From: JADGGM01 sp025449955
GTDB lineage: Bacteria > Gemmatimonadota > Gemmatimonadetes > Gemmatimonadales > Gemmatimonadaceae
Assembly: GCA_036554285.1 (NCBI GenBank)
Contig: DATBNO010000041.1
Coordinates: forward strand, 1 to 57,117
Direction of reading: 5' to 3'
DNA length: 57,117 nt
This document shows positions 27,112 to 35,661 of this stretch, piece by piece. The notes below the pieces were generated by a model. It was not told the origin of the DNA and ran no database searches. It saw only the letters and a list, made by a program, of their open reading frames with translations. How positions within the stretch are numbered: the stretch's first letter is position 1; each line of letters opens with the position of its first letter. Position numbers and translations under genes: made by a program.

Positions 27112-27878
27112 CCAAACCGACCGGTGATGTACGCCTCGGTGCGCGGATCCGATGGCGACGTGAACAGCGAATTCGTGGGCGCCATCTCGACCAAATCGCC
27201 GGCGAGGAAGAACGCCGTGCGATCGGAGATACGTGCCGCTTGCTGCATGTTGTGGGTCACGATGATGATCGTGACGTCGCCGCGCAGCTCACGCACCAAT
27301 TGCTCGACGCTCTGCGTGCTCGCCGGATCGAGCGATGCCGTAGGCTCGTCCAGGAGCAGCACCTTCGGGCTCGTCGCGAGCGCACGAGCGATGCAGAGCC
27401 GCTGCTGCTGTCCGCCGGAAAGCGCGAGGGCGCTGGCGTGCAGCCGGTCTTTCACCTCGTCCCAGAGAGCGGCACGTTGCAGCGCGCGCTCGACGATCGC
27501 GTCGGTGTCGCGGCGTGACATCCGTCCATCCATCACCCTGAGTCCCGCGGCCACGTTGTCGCGGATCGACATCGTGGGGAAAGGCGTCGGACGTTGAAAC
27601 ACCATGCCGATGTGCTTGCGCACGGCGATCGGATTCACGTCGCGACCGTAGATGTCGCTGCCGTCGAGGAGCACGCGTCCCGAGACGCGTCCCGTTGGCA
27701 CAGTCTCGTGCATGCGATTGAGGCAGCGGAGGTACGTCGACTTGCCGCAGCCCGACGGTCCGATGATCGCCATGACGCTGCCTTCCGGAACGGGGAGCGT
27801 GATGCCGTGCACCGCGTGGATCGCGCCGAACCACGCATCGAGTGACTCGGACACGAGACGCGTGCGCTCCGGTGTCAT
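27108..27878 (-). CDS. pstB: phosphate ABC transporter ATP-binding protein PstB (copy 2)
   Basis: Second PstB ATPase, 256 residues from the ATG at 27878, which has a GAGG a few bases upstream. A GTG at 27935, directly after the pstA stop, is an alternative start adding 19 residues. Walker A GPSGCGKST, Q-loop VFQRPTPFP, signature LSGGQQQRLCIARALA and Walker B VLLLDEPTASLDP are all intact, so both PstB copies look active. The C terminus SDPRTEAYITGRFG is nearly identical to that of copy 1, indicating a fairly recent duplication or gene conversion. It lies between pstA and pstB copy 1. Confidence 0.95.
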   Translation of the reverse strand: MTPERTRLVSESLDAWFGAIHAVHGITLPVPEGSVMAIIGPSGCGKSTYLRCLNRMHETVPTGRVSGRVLLDGSDIYGRDVNPIAVRKHIGMVFQRPTPFPTMSIRDNVAAGLRVMDGRMSRRDTDAIVERALQRAALWDEVKDRLHASALALSGGQQQRLCIARALATSPKVLLLDEPTASLDPASTQSVEQLVRELRGDVTIIIVTHNMQQAARISDRTAFFLAGDLVEMAPTNSLFTSPSDPRTEAYITGRFG

Positions 27879-27936
27879 CGCTCGTGCCTCGTTCGCGGGC
27901 CGCGCGTCGGCCAAACCGGCGACCTGGCTCCTCACC

Positions 27937-28860
27937 TCAATCGCCGCTTCCAGTGTCGAAGCGTGCCCGGGTGGCGAAGCGGGCGATGACGCTGATGACG
28001 AGGATGAGCGAGATGAGGACCAGGGCACCCGCCCATGCGAGCCGGTGCCAGTCGTCGTAGGGACTGATGGCATAGTTGAAGATTTGGAGGGGCAGCGCGG
28101 CGATCGGCTGCGTGATCGAGGTGGACCAGAATTGATTGCCGAAAGCCGTGAATAGGAGCGGCGCCGTTTCGCCGGCGGCGCGGGCGAGCGAGACGAGCAC
28201 GCCGGTCACGATGCCGGCGCTGGCGGTCCGGAGCACGATCGTGAGGCCGGTGCGCCAGCGCGCATAGCCTAACGCAAGCGCGGCTTCGCGCAGCGACGTC
28301 GGCACGGTGCGCACCATCTCTTCGGTGGTGCGCGCGATCATCGGGATCATCATCGCGCCTAACGCAACGCCGCCGGACAACGCCGAGAAATGCCCGATCG
28401 GCCGCACCAGGAACTGCCACGCGAAGATGCCCATCACGATCGACGGCAGGCCGTTGAGCACGTCGGACAAGAACCGCACGCTGTTGGCGAGCCATTCGCC
28501 GCGGTGCTCGGCGAGATAGAGACCGGCGCCCACACCGACAGGGAGACCGCACGCCATCGCCAGGCCGATCACGATCAGCGTCCCGACGATGGCGTTCGCC
28601 ATGCCTCCACCGGCTTCTCCCACCGGCTTCGGCATGTGCGTGAAGAAGGCCAGGTCGAGTGACGTGGCGCCTTTGGCGAGCAAATGGAACAGAATGAACA
28701 CGAGCGGCAATACCGTGATCACCGCGGCGAGCGCGAGGACGCCGAGCATGATGCCGTTCACTAGGCGGCGCCGGCCGAGGCTGCGTCGCGTGCGCTCGGT
28801 CACGGCGCGCTGGCGCGCGCTGGGCCGCGGCGTTCGGGTGGGGATGACGCCCGCGGTCAT
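27937..28860 (-). CDS. pstA: phosphate ABC transporter permease PstA
   Basis: Inner-membrane half of the Pst channel. The 307-residue protein has six predicted membrane segments and the permease-ATPase coupling loop with the EAALALGYARWRTGLTIVL motif (EAA loop), then SLARAAGETAPLLFTAFGN, typical of PstA. The N terminus has an arginine-rich cytoplasmic tail before the first helix. The start ATG at 28860 overlaps the pstC stop (ATGA). Confidence 0.96.
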   Translation of the reverse strand: MTAGVIPTRTPRPSARQRAVTERTRRSLGRRRLVNGIMLGVLALAAVITVLPLVFILFHLLAKGATSLDLAFFTHMPKPVGEAGGGMANAIVGTLIVIGLAMACGLPVGVGAGLYLAEHRGEWLANSVRFLSDVLNGLPSIVMGIFAWQFLVRPIGHFSALSGGVALGAMMIPMIARTTEEMVRTVPTSLREAALALGYARWRTGLTIVLRTASAGIVTGVLVSLARAAGETAPLLFTAFGNQFWSTSITQPIAALPLQIFNYAISPYDDWHRLAWAGALVLISLILVISVIARFATRARFDTGSGD

Positions 28861-29855
28861 AGCGGCCTCGAGGCGGCGCCGCCGCCCACGCGCCACACGA
28901 GCCACCGCGCGATCCCGTTCACGATGATGGTGATGAGGAGCAACGTGAACCCGACGGCCATGAGCGCGGACAGGTGCGCGTCGCTGCTGGCTTCGCTGAA
29001 TTCGTTGGCGATGAGCGAGGCCATCGTGTATCCTGGTGCGAAGAGCGACGCCGAGATTTCCTGGCGATTGCCGATGAGCATCGTGACGGCCATCGTCTCG
29101 CCTAACGCCCGGCCCAGCCCGAGAATGACGCCGCCGGTGATGCCCGACTTGGCGTAGGGCAGCACGGCGCGCCAGATCGCCTCCCAGCGCGTCGCGCCTA
29201 ACGCCAACGCCGCCTCGCGTTGGGCGCGGGGCACGGCGAGGAGCACCTCGCGCGACACCGAGGCGATGTAGGGAAGCACCATAATGGCGAGGATCAGTCC
29301 GGCCGCGAGCATGCTCGGTCCGTAGGCCGGCCCGGTGAAGAACGGCGTGTTCCCCAGGTGCAGCGTGTCGCGCAGGAACGGCATCACCGGGTCGCGCATC
29401 AGCGGCAGCAACACGAAAATGCCCCACAAACCGTAGACGACGCTCGGGATCGCCGCCAGCAGGTCGACGAGGAACCCCACCGGCTGCCGCATCCAGCGCG
29501 GCGCGAACTCGGAGAGGAATACCGACACGCCCACGGCGAGCGGCGTCGCCAAGACTAGCGCAATCGCGGACGACACCAGCGTGCCGTAAATCGCGGGCGC
29601 GGCCCCGAATTTTTCCTTGACCGGATCCCAGTCGCTCGAGGTGAGGAACGACAGGCCGAAGTGGCGGAACGTCGGCCAGCCCGCGACGGCGATCTCCCAC
29701 GCGATCAACGCCACGAGCATCGGCACGCACAGCGCGAAGAACGTGATCGCGCCGCGATAAATGCGGTCGCCGATATGGCGGCCGTGAATGCGGACGATCG
29801 TTCCCGGACCGTTGTCGGCGACCAGCACAGTGGGCGAGAGCGACGGACCGCTCAC
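28857..29855 (-). CDS. pstC: phosphate ABC transporter permease PstC
   Basis: Partner permease of PstA, 332 residues. The EAA loop is present as EAALALGATRWEAIWRAVLP and the PstC-type GRALGETMAVTMLIGNRQ segment follows. Six membrane helices are visible, plus the periplasmic loop with SDWDPVKEKFGAAPAIYG that is typical of PstC. The start is chosen as the GTG at 29855 because it overlaps the pstS stop in a GTGA junction, matching the coupling seen along the operon. Confidence 0.96.
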   Translation of the reverse strand: MSGPSLSPTVLVADNGPGTIVRIHGRHIGDRIYRGAITFFALCVPMLVALIAWEIAVAGWPTFRHFGLSFLTSSDWDPVKEKFGAAPAIYGTLVSSAIALVLATPLAVGVSVFLSEFAPRWMRQPVGFLVDLLAAIPSVVYGLWGIFVLLPLMRDPVMPFLRDTLHLGNTPFFTGPAYGPSMLAAGLILAIMVLPYIASVSREVLLAVPRAQREAALALGATRWEAIWRAVLPYAKSGITGGVILGLGRALGETMAVTMLIGNRQEISASLFAPGYTMASLIANEFSEASSDAHLSALMAVGFTLLLITIIVNGIARWLVWRVGGGAASRPL

Positions 29856-30943
29856 GCGGTGCCCCCGGTGATCAGCGAATCCACGCGCGCGTCCAACCGC
29901 GCTTTCATGACCTCGGGGAGCGGCGCGTACTCCAGCGATGCGGCCGTGTTTTCGCCCGAGTGCAGATACCAATGCAGGAAGTCCTTCAGCTTTTTCGCTT
30001 TGGTCGCGTCGGTCTGATTGCGATACACGAGCAGCCAGGTGAAGGATGCGATCGGATACGCGCCCGCGCCGGGGGCGTTGACGATCGAGATCCGGTAGTC
30101 GGTGTTGTTAGGCAATTTGTCCGCGATGCCCGCCGCCGCGGCCGTCGCCGATGCGATGGACGGCGCCACGAACGCGCCCGATGCGTTCTTGATCAGGGCT
30201 GTGGGCAGGTTGTTCTGCTTGGCGTACGCGAGCTCCACGTACGCGATGGCGCCCGGCGTCTGCTTCACCTGGCCGGCCACGCCTTCGTTGCCCTTGGCGC
30301 CGATCCCAACGGGCCACGACAGCTCTTTGCCTTTGCCCGGCGCCTTGCTCCAGTTGGCGCTCACGGCGGATAGGTAGTCGGAGAAGATGTACGTCGTGCC
30401 GCTCGCGTCGGCGCGGTGCACCACCAACACGTCGGTCGCCGGCAGCGCGATGCCGGGATTCGCGCCGCGGATGCGGCTGTCGTTCCACTTCGTGATGTGG
30501 CCGAGGAAGATGTCGGCCACCACGTCGCTCGTTAGGCGAATGGGCGCCGACAGCGACGGCAGGTTGTAGGTCACCGCCACCGCCCCGATCACGGTCGGAA
30601 AGTGCAGCACGGGCCCTTTGGCCTTGGCGAGCTCGTCGTCCGACATCGGCGCGTCCGACGCGCCGAAATCCACCGTGCCTTCGCTCAGTTGCCGGATCCC
30701 GCCGCCCGAGCCGATCGACTGATAATTGATCTTGACGCTGGTTTCCTGCGCGTAGTCCGCGAACCACTTGCTGTAGATCGGATACGGGAACGTCGCGCCG
30801 GCGCCCGTGAGGTCGACGCTGCCGGTCGCGGCAGGCGCGTTGGGCTTCTCGCCCGACACCGTGTGATTGGATGATCCTCCGCCGCACGCAACAGCAGACG
30901 CGGCGGCAAGGATGGCGATTGGCAGAGTGCGACGCAGGGTCAC
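29852..30943 (-). CDS. pstS: phosphate-binding lipoprotein PstS (copy 1)
   Basis: Periplasmic phosphate receptor of the Pst system. The 363-residue product starts at GTG 30943 and has a lipobox ASAVAC followed by a glycine-rich tether, so it is lipid-anchored. Ligand-binding loops are recognisable: GAGATFPYPIYSKW, the SIGSGGGIRQL phosphate loop, FGASDAPM, and HRADASGTTYIFSDYL. The gene is directly followed by pstC through a GTGA overlap. The leader contains an 11-bp inverted repeat. A second, non-lipidated PstS is encoded 1.4 kb upstream, beyond the porin. Confidence 0.96.
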   Translation of the reverse strand: MTLRRTLPIAILAAASAVACGGGSSNHTVSGEKPNAPAATGSVDLTGAGATFPYPIYSKWFADYAQETSVKINYQSIGSGGGIRQLSEGTVDFGASDAPMSDDELAKAKGPVLHFPTVIGAVAVTYNLPSLSAPIRLTSDVVADIFLGHITKWNDSRIRGANPGIALPATDVLVVHRADASGTTYIFSDYLSAVSANWSKAPGKGKELSWPVGIGAKGNEGVAGQVKQTPGAIAYVELAYAKQNNLPTALIKNASGAFVAPSIASATAAAAGIADKLPNNTDYRISIVNAPGAGAYPIASFTWLLVYRNQTDATKAKKLKDFLHWYLHSGENTAASLEYAPLPEVMKARLDARVDSLITGGTA

Positions 30944-31052
30944 GAGACACGACTCCGTGCAGTCGTTTCGAGGGAAGGGCCCACGAGAGAAAACTGCACG
31001 GAGCGAACTAGCGGTTCAGCGGCGAGGGTGTAACGAGAAGGTCACGGAAGCA
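30944..31052 (-). promoter_or_regulatory. pstS leader with 11-bp inverted repeat
   Basis: Arms CTCCGTGCAGT (30953-30963) and ACTGCACGGAG (30993-31003) are exact inverted repeats separated by 29 bp, starting ten bases upstream of the pstS start on the minus strand. This could be an operator for a dimeric regulator or an RNA stem close to the ribosome binding site. It does not look like a Pho box. Function unknown. Confidence 0.45.
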
Positions 31053-31169
31053 GGGAAGCGCGCGCCGGAGGCGCGCTGGGGGAAAAGGGAAAAGGGACGC
31101 GGATTCTCGTCTCGCATCCCTTTTCCCTTTTCCCTTGTCCCCAAACGCGCCCGTTGGCGCGCGCTTCCC
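31053..31169. repeat. palindromic intergenic repeat element (copy 3)
   Basis: Long nested inverted repeat: outer arms GGGAAGCGCGCGCC (31053-31066) and GGCGCGCGCTTCCC (31156-31169), and inner arms GGGAAAAGGGAAAAGGGA (31080-31097) and its complement (31117-31134) around an asymmetric centre. It fills the gap between the porin and pstS genes. Modules TGGGGGAA, GCATCCC, CCCCAAACG and GCTTCCCT are shared with the element at 3430. It may also act as a transcript-stabilising or attenuating structure between the two genes. Confidence 0.75.
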
Positions 31170-31174
31170 TGATT

Positions 31175-32353
31175 CTAGAACAGGACCTGCCAATGCAGAT
31201 ACCACAACTCCGTCGGGTTCCCCGTTAGGCCACCTTTGGGCGTCGTCTTCTGGTAGTCGAGCGAGAACGACGTCTTGGGCGTGGTGTCCCAGAAAATGCC
31301 GCCCACCAGGAATTCCTGGTATCCGTTCGACGTGTTGCTCGGCGTGAAGTGGTCGTAGCGCGCGAGAATGCCGATCGACGGCACCTTGCCGTGGTTCTTG
31401 CCCCACTCCAAGGGGCGCAGCACGGCGAAGCCGTCGTACAGCTTGCCGGTCGTCGTCGTCACCACCTGATCGAGGGCGTCTTCGCTGCCGGCGTCGGAGT
31501 CATCCTTCTTCTCCGCCCACTCCGCGCCTAACTGAGCGCGGCGGTCCTTGATGCCCACGAACAAACCGTAGCGGTTCTTCGCCAGGCCGCTCGAGATCGG
31601 ATTGGTCGGATCGTTGACGAACGAGCTGGCGTTGTTCCCGAAGTAGCCCCACGGCGAGATGGTGAAGGTCTTGAAGTAGCTGTCCGTCGCGCCGAAGGGT
31701 GTGAGGGACAAGCGCAGCGCGAAGTCCTTGAAGCTGTTTGCCTCGGGCGCCTGATAGCCCGCGCCGTTGGTGATGGTGCCGTAGATCTCGCCTAACTTGT
31801 GCGGCAGCGTGAGCTGCGTCGCCGCGCCTAAATCCGCCGACGAGAAGAAGCTCAGCCGGTCCAGCGACGTCTTGCTGACCCACCGCGGCCAGAAGCCTTC
31901 CTCGTGGTCGATCACGACCGTGTGCAGCATACCGAACCGCGCCAGCGCCGAGAATCCGTTCGAGTCGGGCAACGCGTAGTCCCACTGCAGGTAGGCGTAC
32001 TTGAGCCGCACGAACCATCCCTGATACGCCTGCTGGTCCGTCTGGCCTTGCTGGATGTCCGTCGTGATGCGGACGCTCATCCGCTTGCCCGCCGGCATCT
32101 TGAACGTCAGGTACGCGCGCTCGATGTCGAACTTGTTCGCGTGGCTGCCGCCGTTCGCCTTTTCGGACGCGGCGTCGGTTTCGTATTGATAGTTGCCGAA
32201 CAGCCAGCCGGAGAAATCGAGCGCCGGTGTCTTGGGCTTGGTCGCCGTGGTGTCGGCCTTCGTGGTGTCTTTCTGGTATTGCTGGGCGCGTGCCATCGGC
32301 ACGGCCAGCAGCGTCGCCGCGGCTACGGCGAGCAACGAGCGAAACGTGGGCAT
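31175..32353 (-). CDS. outer-membrane phosphate porin-like protein (OprP/O type)
   Basis: A 392-residue beta-barrel protein with a signal peptide (LLAVAAATLLAVPMARA-Q) and the C-terminal aromatic signature LHWQVLF of outer-membrane proteins. Alternating amphipathic strands run through the sequence (for example FDIERAYLTFKM, GWFVRLKYAYLQWDY, ARFGMLHTVV). The position between two pstS genes in a Pst operon supports a phosphate- or polyphosphate-selective channel related to OprP/OprO. Substrate selectivity is inference from context. A short Thr/Lys-rich periplasmic N-terminal segment precedes the barrel. Confidence 0.82.
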   Translation of the reverse strand: MPTFRSLLAVAAATLLAVPMARAQQYQKDTTKADTTATKPKTPALDFSGWLFGNYQYETDAASEKANGGSHANKFDIERAYLTFKMPAGKRMSVRITTDIQQGQTDQQAYQGWFVRLKYAYLQWDYALPDSNGFSALARFGMLHTVVIDHEEGFWPRWVSKTSLDRLSFFSSADLGAATQLTLPHKLGEIYGTITNGAGYQAPEANSFKDFALRLSLTPFGATDSYFKTFTISPWGYFGNNASSFVNDPTNPISSGLAKNRYGLFVGIKDRRAQLGAEWAEKKDDSDAGSEDALDQVVTTTTGKLYDGFAVLRPLEWGKNHGKVPSIGILARYDHFTPSNTSNGYQEFLVGGIFWDTTPKTSFSLDYQKTTPKGGLTGNPTELWYLHWQVLF

Positions 32354-32393
32354 GGAGTCGAGTTAGTGGGTGGGTGCAGGGATCGAGTGAGGA

Positions 32394-33440
32394 CTAACGG
32401 GCAGCGACGTTGACCTCGTTGAGCCGCTTGTCGAGCATCGCCACCATGGATGCCGGCAGCGGCGCGTAGTCGAGCGACGGCGCTTCCTTCTCCCCGTCGT
32501 GAATTGCCCAACGGAGGAAGTCCACCAGCTGCTTGCCCTTCTTGGCGTCGGCCGGGTTCTTGTACAACAGCACCCAGGTGAACGACGAGATCGGATACGC
32601 GGCGCGCCCCGGTGCGTTCACGATCGAGATGCGGAAGTCCGTATTCTCGGGCAGCTTCGCCGAGGCGCCCGCAGCCGCTTCCGTCACGCCGTCAATGGTC
32701 GGCGCGACCCACTGGCCGGCGGCATTCTTGATCAGCGCCACGGGCAGTTTGTTCTCCTTCGCGTACGACAGCTCGACGTAGCCGATCGCGCCCGGCGTCT
32801 GCTTCACCTGCCCGGTGACGCCTTCGCTGCCCTTGCCGCCTAACCCAACCGGCCAGTTGATCGACTGCGCCTTACCCGGTCCGCTCGCCCACGCCGGGCT
32901 CACGGTGGCCAGGTAGTCGGTGAAGATGTACGACGTGCCGCTCCCGTCGGACCGATGCACGACCACGATGTCCGAGCCCGGCAGCGTGACGCCGGGATTC
33001 AATGCGGTGATCGACGCGTCGTTCCACTTCGTGACCTTGCCCAAATAGATGTTCGCCAGCACGTCGCCCGTGAGTCGAAGCGGCTGCTTCACATCCGGCA
33101 GGTTGTACGTGATGGCGACCGCGCCTAACACGGTGGGGATGTGCAGGATCGGACCGCCCTTGGCCTTCGACATCTGATCATCGGTCATCGGACCATCCGA
33201 CGCCCCGAAGTCGACCGTCTGGTCGGACAGCTGGCGAATCCCGCCGCTCGAACCGATGGACTGATAGTTGATTTTGACGCCGGTTTTCTCGGCATAGATC
33301 GACGCCCACTTCGAGTAGATCGGGTAGGCGAAGCTGGATCCGGCTCCAGTGAGGTCGGCGCCCTGCGCGATTGCGGCCGAAGTGCTGACCGCCACGGCCG
33401 TGAGGCTCAAGGCGACGGCACGCATGAAGCTGTGACTCAC
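32394..33440 (-). CDS. pstS: phosphate-binding protein PstS (copy 2), periplasmic
   Basis: Second phosphate receptor, 348 residues, with a cleavable Sec signal (LSLTAVAVSTSAAIAQ) rather than a lipobox, so it should be soluble in the periplasm. The binding loops GAGSSFAYPIYSKW, SIGSSGGIRQL, FGASDGPM and HRSDGSGTSYIFTDYL match copy 1 closely. The start is GTG at 33440, supported by GAGAGGAG six to seven bases upstream; an ATG five codons in is the alternative. It lies upstream of the porin in the same direction. A soluble and an anchored receptor together could widen capture. Confidence 0.96.
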   Translation of the reverse strand: MSHSFMRAVALSLTAVAVSTSAAIAQGADLTGAGSSFAYPIYSKWASIYAEKTGVKINYQSIGSSGGIRQLSDQTVDFGASDGPMTDDQMSKAKGGPILHIPTVLGAVAITYNLPDVKQPLRLTGDVLANIYLGKVTKWNDASITALNPGVTLPGSDIVVVHRSDGSGTSYIFTDYLATVSPAWASGPGKAQSINWPVGLGGKGSEGVTGQVKQTPGAIGYVELSYAKENKLPVALIKNAAGQWVAPTIDGVTEAAAGASAKLPENTDFRISIVNAPGRAAYPISSFTWVLLYKNPADAKKGKQLVDFLRWAIHDGEKEAPSLDYAPLPASMVAMLDKRLNEVNVAAR

Positions 33441-33452
33441 GAGTAGCTCCTC

Positions 33453-33818
33453 TCAAGTTGGAGTATGGAACGGTGCATCGACGGCGTAACGCAACGACCG
33501 TGGACGTGTCACGGTCGGGTCACGCCGTGCTCGGTCGCGGGCGTCGCGTCCGTGGGAGAGGACATGGTTGGGACCTGGCTGCGTGGCACCGCCGCGGGTC
33601 AATCGCCAGCGGCGCAGGCCGTGCATCAGCACCGCGTGCGCGGCGCCATCCAGGGCATCGGCCCCCGACGCATCCACGCGCAAGAGCCACACGCTGTTAG
33701 GCAGGGACTCGCACCGATGCAGCGCGTCGATGAGCGCGGCAATGGAGACGCGGCCGGCGAGATAGACCGTCGCGCTGTGCGGGTGCGCTTCGACGGTGAC
33801 GTGCATGGCGTTCGGCAT
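33453..33818 (-). CDS. small STAS-like protein in the pho operon
   Basis: A 121-residue protein between phoR and pstS2. Residues about 5-80 look like a STAS domain (anti-sigma-factor antagonist fold): MHVTVEAHPHSATVYLAGRV, then a conserved-position D-x-S-G region (RVDASGADALDGAAH) that matches the phosphorylatable loop, then a helix (AVLMHGLRRW). The C-terminal 40 residues are Arg-rich and probably disordered. A GGAG site eight bases before the ATG at 33818 supports the start. It has no obvious homologue in classic Pho operons. Function unknown; a role in signalling with PhoR is only a guess from position. Confidence 0.55.
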   Translation of the reverse strand: MPNAMHVTVEAHPHSATVYLAGRVSIAALIDALHRCESLPNSVWLLRVDASGADALDGAAHAVLMHGLRRWRLTRGGATQPGPNHVLSHGRDARDRARRDPTVTRPRSLRYAVDAPFHTPT

Positions 33819-33885
33819 ACATTCACTCCGCTACGGACGGATGAATGCATGCCTCCCGCGGATCACGCTCCCGAAGTCGCTCCGG

Positions 33886-35661
33886 TCACGGGCCGGTAAC
33901 AGCGTACGGCCGCGAATCGTGCATCTCGGCTTCGGACGGCATTGCGGGGCCGGCGGGGAAAAACGCGCGCACCGTCGTGCCCCGTCCGGGCGCACTGTCG
34001 GCTTCCACGCGTCCCGCGTGTGCCTCCACGAGGTGGCGCACGATCGCCAGGCCCAGGCCCGTGCCGCCCGCGTCGCGCGACCGGCCCGGATCCACACGAT
34101 AGAAGCGCTCGAAAATACGCGACAGGTGCTCGGGCGCGATGCCGATCCCCGAGTCGCGCACGCCCACCCACGCGCCCGCATCGCCGCTTCCTAACGCTGT
34201 GAACACGGACACCGTGCCCCCGGCCGGGGTGTAGCGCACCGCGTTGTCGATCAGGTTGGTGAGCACCTGGCGCAGCGCCGTGGGGTCGGCGTACACCGTG
34301 GGGGCGCGCGGATCGACGGCCGTCTCGAGCGTTACCGCGTTATCGGCCCGCGCCCGCCGCGCAGCCGAGAAAATGTCGTCGGCCATCGCGGCCACGTCCA
34401 CCGCGCTCGGGTTCGGGCGCCACCCGCCCGATTCGATGCGCGACAGATCGAGCAGGTCGTCCACGATGCGGCGCATGCGTTCGGCGTTGACGCGAATCGC
34501 CTCGACGAATTGCGTCCGTTGGGCGGCCGGCAGATCGTCGGTCACCAGCGTTTCGGCAAAGCCGCCGATCACGGTGAGCGGCGTCTTGAGCTCATGCGAC
34601 ACGTTGGCCACGAAATCGCGGCGCACCGCCTCGAGACGCCGCGTGGCCGTCAAGTCGAGGAGCGCGAGCACCGCGCCGCCGTCGCCTAACGGACGGGCCG
34701 TGATCGAGAGCGTGCGCTCCTGGATCACGGTCTCGCTCGGCCCGCTCGGCTGGCCGGCCAGCGCGGCCGCCAACGCTTCGCGCAGCAACGCGTCGCGCGG
34801 CAGCAGGTCGGCCGAGAAGGGCACCGGACGGTCGGCGCGCAGCAGGCGGCGCGCGCTGTCGTTGAGCCGCATCACGTTGCGGTGCGCATCCACGGCCAAC
34901 AATCCCTCGTGCAACGACTCGATCGCCGCGGCCAGCAGGTCCTGCTCGGCTTGCAGCTCGCGGAGTCGGGCCGCCAGCTGCTCCGCCATCCGGTGCATCG
35001 CCGTGCCCAAGTCGCCCACTTCGCCGGTCGCGGAGAGCGACGGCCGCCGTGCGAGGTCGCCCGCGGCCAACGATCGCGCCACGTCGCGCAGCTCGACGAT
35101 GGGTTGCGTCACGGCGCGCGAGAACGCGAACGTGAGCGCCAATGCCGCCGCGAGCGCGATCAGCGCCGAGAGCAGCACGTCATTGCGGGCGCTCGAGACG
35201 ATGTCGCCTAACTGCGCCGTGCTCACCGACACACGCGCCACGCCGAGCGCGGATCGAACGGCCACATAGAGCTCGGTGTCGCCGCGCGACGGACTCGCGC
35301 GCGTCGCGACACCGGTGCCGGCCGCCCGCGCGGCCGCGACCTCGGGACGCGTCGCGTGATTTTCCAGGTGCGGCAGCGCGTCGTCGGCGAACTCCGAGTC
35401 GCCGATCACGCGTCCATCGGAGGCGATCAGTGTGACGCGGTGGCCGAGCGCGCCGCCGGCGGTGTGGGCGAGGGCTTCGGCGTCTGCGTTAGGCTGTTGC
35501 GCCCACTCGGTCGCGAGGAGTTGCGCCTCGCGGGTGAGCTGGTCCGTCTCGCGCGCCGTGAGCTCGCGCGCCAACCGCTGGCCGCTGATCGCGACCACGA
35601 GAATGGCCAGAACCGTAATGACGAGCGCGAAGCCCGCGAACAGGCGGCGCGCGAGTCTCAC
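33886..35661 (-). CDS. phoR: phosphate regulon sensor histidine kinase PhoR
   Basis: Membrane sensor kinase of the Pho two-component system, 591 residues. Layout: N-terminal membrane helix (LFAGFALVITVLAILVVAI), periplasmic sensor of about 130 residues, second helix (LLSALIALAAALALTFAF), HAMP, PAS-like domain (LHEGLLAVDAHRNVMRLN), then HisKA with the phosphorylated His in FVANVSHELKTPL and the HATPase domain (LTNLIDNAVRYTPAG, RDSGIGIAPE, GGTGLGLAIV). The long periplasmic domain differs from enterobacterial PhoR, so an extracytoplasmic signal is possible. The start is GTG 35661, overlapping the phoB stop in a GTGA junction. Confidence 0.95.
   Translation of the reverse strand: MRLARRLFAGFALVITVLAILVVAISGQRLARELTARETDQLTREAQLLATEWAQQPNADAEALAHTAGGALGHRVTLIASDGRVIGDSEFADDALPHLENHATRPEVAAARAAGTGVATRASPSRGDTELYVAVRSALGVARVSVSTAQLGDIVSSARNDVLLSALIALAAALALTFAFSRAVTQPIVELRDVARSLAAGDLARRPSLSATGEVGDLGTAMHRMAEQLAARLRELQAEQDLLAAAIESLHEGLLAVDAHRNVMRLNDSARRLLRADRPVPFSADLLPRDALLREALAAALAGQPSGPSETVIQERTLSITARPLGDGGAVLALLDLTATRRLEAVRRDFVANVSHELKTPLTVIGGFAETLVTDDLPAAQRTQFVEAIRVNAERMRRIVDDLLDLSRIESGGWRPNPSAVDVAAMADDIFSAARRARADNAVTLETAVDPRAPTVYADPTALRQVLTNLIDNAVRYTPAGGTVSVFTALGSGDAGAWVGVRDSGIGIAPEHLSRIFERFYRVDPGRSRDAGGTGLGLAIVRHLVEAHAGRVEADSAPGRGTTVRAFFPAGPAMPSEAEMHDSRPYAVTGP

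Noticed and set aside
27937..29730. A 597-codon frame covering pstA plus much of pstC on the minus strand
   Set aside because: Only the last 307 codons are PstA; the upstream part is an Arg/Ala-rich shadow frame of pstC, which has its own convincing frame and GTGA start.
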